Assembly (NCBI RefSeq): GCF_000758885.1
Contig: NZ_JRNB01000118.1
Span: 1-64,000, forward strand
Source: Peptostreptococcus sp. MV1
GTDB taxonomy: Bacteria > Bacillota > Clostridia > Peptostreptococcales > Peptostreptococcaceae
Reading direction: 5' to 3'
DNA: 64,000 nucleotides
Part shown: positions 19,051 through 28,026 of the stretch, in pieces
How the letters are laid out: the number at the start of each line of letters is the position of its first letter
Numbering within the stretch: position 1 is the stretch's first letter
Position numbers and translations under genes: made by a program
The notes under the pieces: model-generated
The model's input: the letters and a program-made list of their open reading frames with translations, nothing else
The model's database searches: none
Told to the model about the DNA's origin: nothing

Positions 19051-20544
19051 TTATCCTTCATATAAGTTAGTAGACTGATATTTATCATCGCATGTAACAT
19101 CTATACCTAACTTTCCAAACACTTGCTCATCATCCTTATTCAAAATAACTGTAGAATGTGCCTGGGCTCCCTTCAAGTCAGATAGCTTGCTCATGGCAAA
19201 CTGGGCAAGTGTATTGGTCACTGCACTAATACTCAAGGCCAACAAGACCTCTTCAGCATCTAGGGCAGTGTTCCTACTTTTAAGAACATTTTTCTTTAGG
19301 TTCAAAATAGGTTCTAGGACAAGTGGTGATATTAGGTGAATATGATCCTGTATGTCAGCTATAGCCTTGATAGCATTTAATATTGCTGCCGCTGATCCAG
19401 TCATAGTCTTTGAAAACTTACCCGTTATAATTCTTCCATCGACCAACTCTAGGGCCACTGACTGGCAATCTTCGCACTTACAATGGTCCTTGCTGTACTG
19501 TCTAGCAACATTTACAACCTTCCTGTCTTCACCCTTAAGGCCAAGCTCTTCCATGATCATCTTCATCCTGGATACTGCTTCCTTGTCTAGACTACCCTTT
19601 TTGTAATCGCATAGGGTCTTGAAATATCTTCTTATAATTTCTTGTATAGCAGCCTCTCTCACTACTTCATCATCTACTATACCAAAACCAACCCTATTTA
19701 CACCCATGTCAGTAGGCGACTGGAACATACTCTCTCTTCCAGTTATCTTCTCTATTATTTTCTTCAAGACAGGGAATAATTCCAAGTCTCTGTTGTAGTT
19801 TATAGTTGTTTCTCCATATTTTTCTAGGTGGAAAGAATCTATCATATTTACATCTTTTAGATCAACTGTAGCCGCCTCATATGCTATATTTACAGGATGC
19901 TTTAGTGGCAGGTTCCATACTGGAAAAGTTTCATATTTAGAATAACCTGCTGTTATACCCATCTTATTTTCGTGGTACAACTGGCTTAAACATGTACCCA
20001 ATTTACCACTATTAGGACCTGGTGCCGTCATTACAACTATAGGTTTTGTAGTTTCTATATAGGGGTTAATACCAAACCCTTGATCACTAACAATCATATC
20101 AACATCTGTTGGATATCCACTAGTAGGAGCATGCCTGTATACCTTTATACCCCTTCTTTCTAGCTTGTTGATAAATATTGTTGCTGCAGGTTGGTTCTCA
20201 TACCTTGTGATTACTACTGAATTTACATCCAGATCATAACCTCTTAGGTCATCAATCAACCTCATAACTTCCATATCATAAGTGATACCAAGATCTCCCC
20301 TTACCTTGTTTCTCTCTATATCTCCTGCATAGACACAGATTACTACCTCTACTTTTTCTTTTATATGACTTAAAACTTTTATCTTTGCGTTTTCGTCAAA
20401 CCCAGGTAAAACCCTCTTTGCGTGTAGGTCACCTATCAACTTACCACCAAACTCTATATAGAGTTTGTCATAGTTGTTTACTCTTTCTAATATATACTTA
20501 GATTGTTCTTCTAAGTACTTCTCATGGTCAAAGCCTATCTTCAT
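19051..20544 (-). CDS. DUF1846 (UPF0371) family protein
   Basis: 497 residues, the full length of this widespread Firmicute family of unknown biochemical function. Family hallmarks visible are [14 protein letters not shown] at the N-terminus, [13 protein letters not shown]-like and [19 protein letters not shown] (residues ~175-195, with a nucleotide-binding-like GPNSGK loop), [20 protein letters not shown], and a C-terminal [19 protein letters not shown]. The start follows a weak GATAGGAGTGG region. It is transcribed alone. I would not assign an activity. Confidence 0.9.
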   Translation of the reverse strand: MKIGFDHEKYLEEQSKYILERVNNYDKLYIEFGGKLIGDLHAKRVLPGFDENAKIKVLSHIKEKVEVVICVYAGDIERNKVRGDLGITYDMEVMRLIDDLRGYDLDVNSVVITRYENQPAATIFINKLERRGIKVYRHAPTSGYPTDVDMIVSDQGFGINPYIETTKPIVVMTAPGPNSGKLGTCLSQLYHENKMGITAGYSKYETFPVWNLPLKHPVNIAYEAATVDLKDVNMIDSFHLEKYGETTINYNRDLELFPVLKKIIEKITGRESMFQSPTDMGVNRVGFGIVDDEVVREAAIQEIIRRYFKTLCDYKKGSLDKEAVSRMKMIMEELGLKGEDRKVVNVARQYSKDHCKCEDCQSVALELVDGRIITGKFSKTMTGSAAAILNAIKAIADIQDHIHLISPLVLEPILNLKKNVLKSRNTALDAEEVLLALSISAVTNTLAQFAMSKLSDLKGAQAHSTVILNKDDEQVFGKLGIDVTCDDKYQSTNLYEG

Positions 20545-20587
20545 TTATATAGCCACTCCTATCTTTTTATAATTTTTATAAAAACAC

Positions 20588-20616
20588 TTGACAGACCGAG
20601 ATATTTATACTAAAAT
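20588..20616 (+). promoter_or_regulatory. Plus-strand consensus promoter with no downstream gene
   Basis: TTGACA (20588-20593), exactly 17 bp, TAAAAT (20611-20616). It points right, into a region where every gene lies on the opposite strand, and is followed about 25 nt after the expected start by a terminator. Confidence 0.65.
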
Positions 20617-20621
20617 AGAGT

Positions 20622-20668
20622 TCCATCACAAATTCTAATTGCATGCAGTCTCGACTGTGTGCTTTTTT
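20622..20668 (+). ncRNA. Candidate ~47-nt small RNA between two minus-strand genes
   Basis: The region runs from the expected start point of the promoter at 20588-20616 to a terminator. The terminator is GCATGCAGT (20641-20649), a CTCG loop, ACTGTGTGC (20654-20662), then six T residues. The stem is 9 bp on the plus strand with two G-U pairs; on the minus strand these become A-C mismatches, so the orientation is clear. No ORF lies inside. It runs divergently from the DUF1846 gene and its 3' end points at the 3' end of the small unknown gene. Confidence 0.45.
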
Positions 20669-20767
20669 CAAAAAATAACTTAAGTACTTATTATACATTT
20701 ATAAGGAATAAAATGCAAGTTCTAGGGGCAAAAAAATAATATTTATTTTGCTCATTTTTAATATTTG

Positions 20768-21142
20768 CTATAGTTCCTTCTGTAAAATATGTATTTCTTC
20801 CTTCAATATCCGACCTATATCCTTGATACCCGCTATTATCTCTCCCCTGGAAAAATTCTTTTCTTCCAATTCCTTGTCAGACATCTCCATTAATAAGGTA
20901 TAAAACTCTCCAGCTATAAAAATCGAATTTTTAGATTTGTTTTTTTCTATACTTGAAAATAGTAGATCCTCTGCCTGACCTATCTTACCTTCAAATAAAA
21001 GTCTCTTGACGCTGATCAGGGTGATTTCTTCCATAGGTGTATACACTAAGTCAAAATCATTTAAACTGCTGTATTTTTTACCCAAGAGCTCCTTATAGAC
21101 CATCTCTCTTTTCTGACTCTCCATCCTATCTACTAGACCCAT
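20768..21142 (-). CDS. Small conserved-looking protein of unknown function
   Basis: 124 residues, predicted to be mostly alpha-helical, soluble and acidic at its C-terminus. No signal peptide, metal motif or recognised catalytic residues are visible. The pattern ISVKRLLFEGKIGQAEDLLFSSIE resembles a TPR-like helix pair and recalls short DUF6483-type proteins, but I cannot assign it. The start has GGAGG nine nt upstream. A strong stem-loop lies right before that ribosome binding site. It follows the stomatin gene by 135 nt. Confidence 0.7.
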   Translation of the reverse strand: MGLVDRMESQKREMVYKELLGKKYSSLNDFDLVYTPMEEITLISVKRLLFEGKIGQAEDLLFSSIEKNKSKNSIFIAGEFYTLLMEMSDKELEEKNFSRGEIIAGIKDIGRILKEEIHILQKEL

Positions 21143-21157
21143 ATTCTAACCTCCAAT

Positions 21158-21190
21158 TATTAATCCCCAGACAAAGTCCAGGGATTAATA
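21158..21190 (-). other. 15-bp stem-loop immediately upstream of the ribosome binding site
   Basis: TATTAATCCCTGGAC, loop TTT, GTCTGGGGATTAATA. The transcript stem is continuous over 15 bp with two G-U pairs. No U-tract follows on the minus strand, so it is not a normal terminator. It ends four nt before the GGAGG of the small unknown gene. It may set mRNA stability or processing between that gene and the upstream stomatin gene. Confidence 0.6.
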
Positions 21191-21277
21191 CAAAATATAT
21201 TTCTTATTTGTCTTTTTATATAAAATATCTATAGGAAAATATACCTCAATATGTCTTCTATCAACAAAAGTATATTT

Positions 21278-22270
21278 TTACTTCCTATTATCATCTGTCA
21301 AAACTTCTTTGATACCCTTAAATGTACCTAGGAAATTGACTGCATCTGAAGGAAGGACAAGCTTAGAAGATTCACTTTCACCAAGCTTAACCAAGGCTTC
21401 CATTGACTTAAGCGCTAGTATATTGTCATCTACATCAGATTCCTTCATAGCACTAAACACCATCCTTAAACCTGCTGCATTGGCTTCCTGAGTCTGTCTG
21501 ATAACTGTAGCTTCACCTTCTGCCCTGGCCTCATATGTCTTTCTGATTGCTGAAGCCTCGCCTTCTGCCTCTAGGATCTTAGACTGTTTTTCACCTTCTG
21601 CTTCCCTAATCATGGCTTCTTTCTTAGCTTCCGCCTTTAGAATTGCAGACTGCTTTTCACCTTCTGCTATAAGGATCTTAGACTGCTTTTCACCTTCTGC
21701 CTGTAAGATTGCCTCTCTTCTTTCTCTCTCTGCACGCATCTGCTTTTCCATGGCAGCCTGGATATCTCTAGGCGGCATGATATTCTTCAATTCAACCCTG
21801 TTGACCTTTATACCCCAAATATCTGTGGCTTCGTCCAAGATAGTCCTCATCTTGGCATTGATTAGGTCTCTTGATGTTAGAGTTTCATCAAGATCAAGGT
21901 CACCTATTATATTTCTTAGAGTAGTTGCTGTAAGGTTTTCTATTGCTGAAATAGGGTTGGCTATTTCAAACACATATGACTTGGGGTCTGTCACCTTGTA
22001 GTATACTACTGTGTCTATCTGCATAGTTACATTATCCTTAGTGATAACAGGCTGTGGTGGGAAATCTACTACCATCTCCCTCAAGTCTATCATGTAGGTC
22101 ATTGAGTCAACAAAAGGAATCAAGAAATGTATACCCGTCTTCGCTTCCTTATGGAACTTGCCCAACCTCATAATTATACCCATCTTTGCTTGCTTAACGA
22201 TTCTGATACATCTAATTGCTATAAATAGAATTATAAGTACCAATAAAATCGTGAGAATCCTTCCTATCAT
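21278..22270 (-). CDS. SPFH/band-7 family protein, stomatin/QmcA-like
   Basis: 330 residues. One N-terminal membrane segment (ILTILLVLIILFIAIRCI) is followed by a band-7 domain (residues ~30-190: GIIMRLGKFHKEAKTGIHFLIP, VDFPPQPVITKDNVTMQID, IMPPRDIQAAMEKQM). A long coiled coil follows, with repeated EAEGEKQSKIL-type heptads (residues ~195-260). Such proteins oligomerise on membranes as scaffolds and are usually paired with NfeD, as here: the NfeD-like gene ends five nt upstream of this start. Start is ATG behind AGGAGG. A role in membrane microdomains or protease control is family knowledge, not shown here. Confidence 0.92.
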   Translation of the reverse strand: MIGRILTILLVLIILFIAIRCIRIVKQAKMGIIMRLGKFHKEAKTGIHFLIPFVDSMTYMIDLREMVVDFPPQPVITKDNVTMQIDTVVYYKVTDPKSYVFEIANPISAIENLTATTLRNIIGDLDLDETLTSRDLINAKMRTILDEATDIWGIKVNRVELKNIMPPRDIQAAMEKQMRAERERREAILQAEGEKQSKILIAEGEKQSAILKAEAKKEAMIREAEGEKQSKILEAEGEASAIRKTYEARAEGEATVIRQTQEANAAGLRMVFSAMKESDVDDNILALKSMEALVKLGESESSKLVLPSDAVNFLGTFKGIKEVLTDDNRK

Positions 22271-22275
22271 ACAAG

Positions 22276-22749
22276 TTACCTCCTATTTTTAAAAAAGCTA
22301 TTTTTTCTTACTACCAATTTAACACCTTCGACGGCAACCACTTCTACCTCGCATCCTTCTTCAATGGTCTCACCTGTCTTTGATATAGCTGTCCAGTCTT
22401 CACCCTTGACCTTGACTAAACCTGGCTTATATGGGCTTATTTCATTTAAAACGATGCCCTGCTTACCCACCACTGCCATAATGTTGGTATCTATGCTTGT
22501 CCAAGCATTTTCTTCCTTGCTCCTGTCCATCTTAATCAACTTCTTAGTTGCTAGAAGTAGTAATAGACCTGACACTATAGCAAAAACCAATATCTGTATA
22601 AAAACGCTATCCACAAAGTAAGATACTGCTAGGGCACATAGGGCACCCAAGGAGAACCAGACCATGGTAAGGGCTAATGTAGCCGCCTCTCCTATGGCAA
22701 AGGCAACTGCTACTATTATCCAGATAATCTTCATACTTAATCCAAACAA
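22276..22749 (-). CDS. NfeD-like membrane protein
   Basis: 157 residues, the short NfeD form without a protease domain. Three or four membrane segments occupy residues ~1-70, and a C-terminal OB fold follows (residues ~85-150: VVGKQGIVLNEISPYKPGLVKVKGEDWTA, then EVVAVEGVKLVV). It starts at TTG with GAGGAGG seven nt upstream; the next ATG lies 15 nt further with no suitable site. NfeD partners stomatin-type proteins, and the stomatin gene follows directly. Confidence 0.9.
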   Translation of the reverse strand: MFGLSMKIIWIIVAVAFAIGEAATLALTMVWFSLGALCALAVSYFVDSVFIQILVFAIVSGLLLLLATKKLIKMDRSKEENAWTSIDTNIMAVVGKQGIVLNEISPYKPGLVKVKGEDWTAISKTGETIEEGCEVEVVAVEGVKLVVRKNSFFKNRR

Positions 22750-22802
22750 GCCAATCCCTCCTCGTATTATATGGTCGTAGTTAAAACTACATTTATATAT
22801 CT

Positions 22803-24416
22803 TTAATTATACATCATTTTCATCACATTTGGTATTATTTTTATTAAATCACTAGGGTTTACAGTTGACATTTTTTTGTATATCTCATCACCGCATAGAC
22901 CGTGAATATATACACCCATGCAGGCAGCATGAAATGGTTGGTACTTAGCACAAAGACTGGCTATAATTCCTGTTAGGCAATCTCCCATACCACCTCTAGC
23001 CATACCTTGGTTGCCGGTAGTATTTACAAGTGCTCTATATCCATCTGTTACAATTGTATTCTTGCCCTTTAATACTAAAATGAGCTTATTTTCTCTTGCG
23101 TATTTTTTAGCATAGTAGAGCCTATCCTTCTTTATAATTTTGCTGTCCACTCCAATCAACCTAGAAAACTCACCCATATGTGGCGTCAAGACATATCTCG
23201 AGCTTATATTCAGGTCAGCCTGGCTAAATATATTTATAGCATCTGCATCTACAACTATTGGAACACTCGTATTAGCTGATATGTAGGATAGCTTGTCTAT
23301 TGTAGTCTGATTGGCTCCCATACCAGGGCCTATAGCAATAGCATCAGCTGATTTTACTATAGTTTCAACCCTGACCTCATCCCCATAGTTAGATGTCATA
23401 GCCTCTATCAGATTATGAGATAGGACTTCTTGTACATCTGGCTGAGTTACCAAGGTAACCAGGCCTGAGCCAGCCTTGACTGCTGCTTCTGTGGCCAACC
23501 TAGCAGCCCCGTAAAAGCCCTTAGAACCAGCAAATATGCAGACCCTGCCAAAGTCACCCTTGTGAGCAAAGGACTCAGACCTATCCATTTCTACATCTTC
23601 TCTAAGTATAAATCTGTCCTTCAAGTCAACTTCTTCTAGAATATTCAAACCTACACCCAGTCCCTCTACATAAACCCTACCAGTATATTCTTCGGAATCA
23701 TAGTTGAGAAAGCCCTTCTTGAAATAGTCAAAGCTAATGGTATAGTCAGACCTGATGGCTATACCCTCGTCATCCTTATTATAGGTTGGGAGACCAAGAT
23801 CTGGATCTAGTCCAGAAGGGGTATCTATGGCAATTAACCTGGTCCTGTTTTTGACCCTATAGGAATTTATAGCCTCAAACAGGGGTCTATAGCTAGATGC
23901 AACTGGCCTATTTATCCCTACGCCGAAAACTGCATCAATCAAAAGGTCATAGCCCTTCATCCTAGACATAAGTACCTCTATTTCTGTGTCTAGGTCAGCT
24001 ATATCCTTGTAGTAGTAAATCTTGATACCCATCTTTTGGGCAATCTCGTAATTAGTTAAGGCCGATGGAGTCAACTTATTAGGATTACCGACAAAAAGTA
24101 TATCAACCTCCCTGCCTAGAGCCTGAAATTTCCTAGCCAAGACAAAACCATCTCCACCGTTGTTGCCACTCCCACATAGGATACCAATCCTATTAAAGGG
24201 AAGGCCCGAGAAAATAGACCTATCAAACTTTTCCAAGTCCATACCAGCTACTCTTTCCTTGGCAGCCCTGTAGAGGTCGTCTTCAATTTTAAGAATCCTG
24301 TTAAACGCACTGGTCGCAGCATTCTCCATCAATATTAGTTCACTAATACCGTATTTTTCCATGCACATCCTATCTATCTTGGCTGTACTAGTCTTGTCAC
24401 CAATATAAATAGCCAT
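22803..24416 (-). CDS. nnrD: Bifunctional NAD(P)H-hydrate epimerase / ADP-dependent dehydratase
   Basis: 537 residues fusing two repair enzymes. The N-terminal ~225 residues are the YjeF_N/NnrE epimerase, with GILCGSGNNGGDGFVLAR and AIDTPSGLDPDLG. The C-terminal ~290 residues are the ribokinase-fold dehydratase NnrD, with GDFGRVCIFAGSKGFYGAA, AIGPGMG, LTPHMGEFSRL and the ATP/ADP-site motif NQGMARGGMGDCLTGII. Together they convert hydrated NADH and NADPH back to the active cofactors. The start is preceded by AAGGAAG. Four 23-bp tandem repeats fill the upstream region. The next gene downstream is the NfeD-like gene, 53 nt on. Confidence 0.95.
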   Translation of the reverse strand: MAIYIGDKTSTAKIDRMCMEKYGISELILMENAATSAFNRILKIEDDLYRAAKERVAGMDLEKFDRSIFSGLPFNRIGILCGSGNNGGDGFVLARKFQALGREVDILFVGNPNKLTPSALTNYEIAQKMGIKIYYYKDIADLDTEIEVLMSRMKGYDLLIDAVFGVGINRPVASSYRPLFEAINSYRVKNRTRLIAIDTPSGLDPDLGLPTYNKDDEGIAIRSDYTISFDYFKKGFLNYDSEEYTGRVYVEGLGVGLNILEEVDLKDRFILREDVEMDRSESFAHKGDFGRVCIFAGSKGFYGAARLATEAAVKAGSGLVTLVTQPDVQEVLSHNLIEAMTSNYGDEVRVETIVKSADAIAIGPGMGANQTTIDKLSYISANTSVPIVVDADAINIFSQADLNISSRYVLTPHMGEFSRLIGVDSKIIKKDRLYYAKKYARENKLILVLKGKNTIVTDGYRALVNTTGNQGMARGGMGDCLTGIIASLCAKYQPFHAACMGVYIHGLCGDEIYKKMSTVNPSDLIKIIPNVMKMMYN

Positions 24417-24438
24417 AAAATCACTTCCTTTTGCACCT

Positions 24439-24530
24439 ATTCTATCCTTGTCTACAATCGCATTCTATCCTTATCTATAATCGCATTCTATCCTTATCTA
24501 TAATCGCATTCTATTCTTTTCTACGATTTT
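24439..24530. repeat. 23-bp tandem repeats, four copies, upstream of nnrD
   Basis: Units at 24439-24461, 24462-24484, 24485-24507 and 24508-24530. Units 2 and 3 are identical (ATTCTATCCTTATCTATAATCGC read on the plus strand). Unit 1 has two changes, and unit 4 is diverged. There are no spacers. The array begins 22 nt upstream of the nnrD start and so lies in its leader or promoter. On the minus strand each unit contains TAGAAT, a possible -10 hexamer. Confidence 0.9.
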
Positions 24531-24603
24531 TCTACCTATTAAATTCATATCCGAATTAAATCTACATCTACTTTTATCTCATATTATCAAGACTACAAAA
24601 TAA

Positions 24604-27084
24604 CTAGTCTATCTCCTTATAAAGGTGGCCAGTATTATATGACCTATTCTTTAGCCTATTAAATATACCTGCCTGTCCACTTGTATAGGCCTTCAAAACA
24701 TGTCCTACTTCATCTGCCCTTTCAAAATTAAATACTATATCAAAGTTATCTATTCCCAAGTCAGACAGGCTATCTAGGTCGTCTATTAGGTTTACTAGCT
24801 CGTCAGAATATATAGTAGTCCTACACTCTGGACTCTGTGCTAGCCTGTACCTCTTACCTTGGCTAGATTCTAGATAGTAGATACTCTTGTTACAAAGGGC
24901 ATCCCTCTTATTCTTCTTACAATCCTTGGTCAAGACGCCCATAGGACAGTACTCGCTAATCATCATCTCATTATTGCCATATACTACATATTCGGTCTCA
25001 TATGCCTGGCCAAATAATTTTTCCATAGCTCTTAGCTGATTCAGGGATACTTCCTGTGACATACATACCCTACTAGCCCCTATGGACCTATAGTAGTCTA
25101 GGGATAGGTCATTTACTACATTGAGCCATGGAGCTACAAGTAGCTTCTTGTCTGGATAATTATCCTTGACCCATCCTATTTGACCGTAGTTGGATACCCT
25201 AAAACCCTTCAAGTAGTCTATTTTTTCTTGGTCTATTGAAGACAGGGACCTATATATCCTATTTTCACCCGTCCTCACTATCCTAGGCATATAGTAGTAG
25301 ATGTCCTTACCAGCCCCTCTTGCCATATCTATGGCCTGACTCAAGGTCACAATATCCCTGTAGTATATGTCAGCTACTGGATAGTCCAAGCTTGCTGACA
25401 ACTGGTCAAGGTTGGCACAGCTAATATTAAACCTATGCCCCCTATCAATGATGGTATATCCACCTGCCTTAGTTTCTGAAGCATATTCTTCATCCTGTAC
25501 AGCTAGACAAGGACTTACTAACCTATCCTCATCAAACTTCACCGATGCATAATTTCTCCCCTCTATCATTACCCTTGTCTTGGATATTTCCTCAATAGCC
25601 ATCCTCCTCAGCGTATTTAATCCACTGATAGGTAGACTGGCCTTGTCATCTATGCTACAACTTATATCCTCTAGGTAGTACGGTGTATTGCCCAGCTTTG
25701 ACAATTGCTTGATGGCCTTGTCCCTACTCATAGGAACTTTGATAGCCTCTTCAACCTGAACATCCCCCTTCAGAGCTGCAACATTCCCCCTATCATCCCA
25801 GATCTTCAAACTAGGCAGCTCGCCTATCTTCAAGTCCAACTCCATATAAAGGGGTCTTTTGACGTATTCTTGACCTGGCTCATAGGTCTTTTTCATCCTA
25901 TCCAAGAGCTGACCGTCACTAGTCTTAAATACATGAGTTCCCGGTCTTATATCACCTATATAATCAATTTCCACAGTCTGGCCAGGATGTCCAATTGTCC
26001 TGATTTCCTTGCCTAGCAAGATTCTTCCGATTGTACCTCCACCTATATTCAGACCATCTCCCTTTTTAAGACTAGCCTCTAATTTCAGCTTCAACCTCTT
26101 TGACTTTCTGTTATAGGACTCTACCTTACCAATGTAGAGACCCCTGTTGTTAGGTTTAGAAGAGTTCATTATATCGCCACCTACTTGACCCAATAGGTAA
26201 CCCCTAGTGAACTTCCTGTTAAATATTACGTATAGGTCTTCTAAATTTTGGTCTGATATGCCAGACTTCCCATTTTCTATGTAGTTGAGGATAGCATCCC
26301 TGTATGAACTCACCACTGTTGCTACATACTCAGGCCTCTTCATCCTTCCCTCTATCTTGAGAGATAGAACATTGCTATCTATAATCTTGCCAATTTCTTC
26401 TATAGTATTTAGGTCCCTAGGGCTCAATAGGTAGTCACCATCAGTATCTTCATAGGCATCCTGGTCACTATTGTATAGCCTGTACTTCTGCCTACATGGT
26501 TGGGCACACCTACCCCTATTTCCAGACCTAGTCCCCAAAACAGAACTCATATAGCATTGGCCTGAATATGATACGCATAGGGCACCATGGACAAATATCT
26601 CTATATCTGCCTGACATTGATCAGTAATCTTCCTTATCTCATCTACATTTAATTCTCTTGCTAGTACCACCCTCTTAAAGCCCACTGATTCCAAATATCT
26701 CACGTCTTCTAGAGAATGTGCAGCCATCTGGGTACTGGCATGAAGTTCGAAATCCGGTAGAGCCTGCCTAATCCTGTAGGCCATACCAATATCCTGAAGT
26801 ATCAAGGCATCCACGCTTATAGAATAGAGGTAGCCTATATAGTCCATAAAGTCATCAATTTCAGATTGCTTTATAAGTGTATTTACCGTTACAAAGACCC
26901 TACAGTCCCTGATATGGCAATACTCAACTGCCTCCTTCAACTCATCATAATCAAAATTATTGGCACTGGCCCTAGCACTAAAGACCTTACCGCCCAAATA
27001 TACTGCATTAGCGCCATTTTGAACAGCTGCCCTCAGGGCCTCCATACTACCAACTGGCGCCAAAAGTTCTAAATTTTTATTCAT
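24604..27084 (-). CDS. U32 family peptidase / tRNA or rRNA hydroxylation protein, with DUF3656
   Basis: 826 residues. The N-terminal U32 domain (residues ~1-300) shows ELLAPVGSMEALRAAVQNGA, the HGALCVSYSGQCYMSS signature near residue 170, and a Cys set (GNRGRCAQPCRQ) that in this family binds a Fe-S cluster. A middle DUF3656 region (~380-500) and a C-terminal second U32-like half with further cysteines (EYCPMGVLTKDCKKN) follow. Relatives (RlhA, TrhP) act in prephenate-dependent hydroxylation of 23S rRNA or tRNA wobble uridines; the long DUF3656 form resembles RlhA. Start is ATG with AGGAGG. It lies 212 nt downstream of zapA, beyond a terminator. Confidence 0.88.
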   Translation of the reverse strand: MNKNLELLAPVGSMEALRAAVQNGANAVYLGGKVFSARASANNFDYDELKEAVEYCHIRDCRVFVTVNTLIKQSEIDDFMDYIGYLYSISVDALILQDIGMAYRIRQALPDFELHASTQMAAHSLEDVRYLESVGFKRVVLARELNVDEIRKITDQCQADIEIFVHGALCVSYSGQCYMSSVLGTRSGNRGRCAQPCRQKYRLYNSDQDAYEDTDGDYLLSPRDLNTIEEIGKIIDSNVLSLKIEGRMKRPEYVATVVSSYRDAILNYIENGKSGISDQNLEDLYVIFNRKFTRGYLLGQVGGDIMNSSKPNNRGLYIGKVESYNRKSKRLKLKLEASLKKGDGLNIGGGTIGRILLGKEIRTIGHPGQTVEIDYIGDIRPGTHVFKTSDGQLLDRMKKTYEPGQEYVKRPLYMELDLKIGELPSLKIWDDRGNVAALKGDVQVEEAIKVPMSRDKAIKQLSKLGNTPYYLEDISCSIDDKASLPISGLNTLRRMAIEEISKTRVMIEGRNYASVKFDEDRLVSPCLAVQDEEYASETKAGGYTIIDRGHRFNISCANLDQLSASLDYPVADIYYRDIVTLSQAIDMARGAGKDIYYYMPRIVRTGENRIYRSLSSIDQEKIDYLKGFRVSNYGQIGWVKDNYPDKKLLVAPWLNVVNDLSLDYYRSIGASRVCMSQEVSLNQLRAMEKLFGQAYETEYVVYGNNEMMISEYCPMGVLTKDCKKNKRDALCNKSIYYLESSQGKRYRLAQSPECRTTIYSDELVNLIDDLDSLSDLGIDNFDIVFNFERADEVGHVLKAYTSGQAGIFNRLKNRSYNTGHLYKEID

Positions 27085-27189
27085 ACTACCTCCATACCTA
27101 TTTATATATCATATCTTTCCTGATATTTTCACATACCCAGTTTATTCCATCTTACCCTAAGCCCTATTATTTTTCTGGACCGGTGATTC

Positions 27190-27223
27190 AAAAAAGACTA
27201 CCAGCCTTATGGCCTAGTAGTCT
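27190..27223 (-). terminator. Terminator after zapA
   Basis: Minus-strand AGACTACTAGGCC and GGCTGGTAGTCT pair around ATAA and are followed by TTTTTTG. A weaker ACACAC/GTGTGT hairpin (about 27256-27288) stands between it and the zapA stop but has no T-tract. Confidence 0.85.
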
Positions 27224-27296
27224 CTTATTATGCTTACATATGATTTTTCTAATCAATACACACCCTATTTCAGCGAATAAGTGTGTGCAAGACCAT

Positions 27297-27878
27297 TTAC
27301 TTGTTAGTTTTATTTTTTAATTCTTCATAGTTCAACTGGAGATTGTAGGCCTTGTTCTGGAATTCTGCTGCCATATTTTCAGCAACGGCCACCTTATTTT
27401 CCATTTCCTTGACCTTCATTTCAAGAGACTTGACCTTCTTATCCACATCTCCACTTACTTGTCCACCATTGGCCTGAAGACTCTTTATAGTTTCATCCTT
27501 AGAGGCTAGGTCTGCCTCAAGCTTAGAAATTTTCGCCTTAAGGTCAGCAACCTGGGCATCTGCCTCCTCTAACTTCAATAGGACATTATCAAATTCCTTT
27601 TCGACCTCTTCGCTCCTATTTATGTCCTTCTCCTTCATCTGATAGATTTCCTTTTTAAGGTCTTCTATTTCGCTCTCCCTGTCAAATAATTTGTCCGCTA
27701 TATTCACAGAAGTAAGTATAGCTGCACTAGTCTTGCTAAGGGAAGGAGCAACCTTGCTGATATCCTTTAATTCGCCATCTATATACTTGGCAACCTTTAC
27801 TATTTCTGCCTCATTCTTTTCACCGGCTATTTGATAATCCACTCCGTCTATCTTGACACTAACTCTATTCATATCCAC
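27297..27878 (-). CDS. zapA: Cell division protein ZapA
   Basis: 193 residues. The N-terminal ~90 residues are the ZapA fold (NRVSVKIDGVDYQIAGEKNEAEIVKVAKYID, SKTSAAILTSVNIADKLF). The remainder is a long coiled coil, longer than in short bacillar ZapA (~85-100 residues). ZapA bundles FtsZ filaments at midcell. Start is ATG with AGGAGTG. The zapA/U32 neighbourhood is common in Clostridia. A likely -10 (TGATATAAT) lies upstream at the hemW 3' end. Confidence 0.9.
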   Translation of the reverse strand: MDMNRVSVKIDGVDYQIAGEKNEAEIVKVAKYIDGELKDISKVAPSLSKTSAAILTSVNIADKLFDRESEIEDLKKEIYQMKEKDINRSEEVEKEFDNVLLKLEEADAQVADLKAKISKLEADLASKDETIKSLQANGGQVSGDVDKKVKSLEMKVKEMENKVAVAENMAAEFQNKAYNLQLNYEELKNKTNK

Positions 27879-28026
27879 ACTCCTACCTAGAAATATAATA
27901 AGAAAAACAATAAACTCACATCTTAAACAACTGGTTCTTACTCTAAACTCTAAGACTTCCAGCTCTATCCAATGTCACATCAAAGTGACTCATAATCGAT
28001 TTTATACCATTATATCATAAAAAATC

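Noticed and set aside
20641-20668. Terminator of the small unknown gene or leader structure of the DUF1846 gene on the minus strand
   Set aside because: The minus strand has A-C mismatches where the plus strand has G-U pairs, and the T-run follows on the plus strand only. The small gene's own 3' end lies further left.
24439-24530. CRISPR array
   Set aside because: The 23-bp units touch each other with no spacers, and no cas gene is nearby.
27256-27288. Terminator directly after zapA
   Set aside because: The ACACAC/GTGTGT hairpin is weak and has no T-tract; the better terminator is at 27190-27223.
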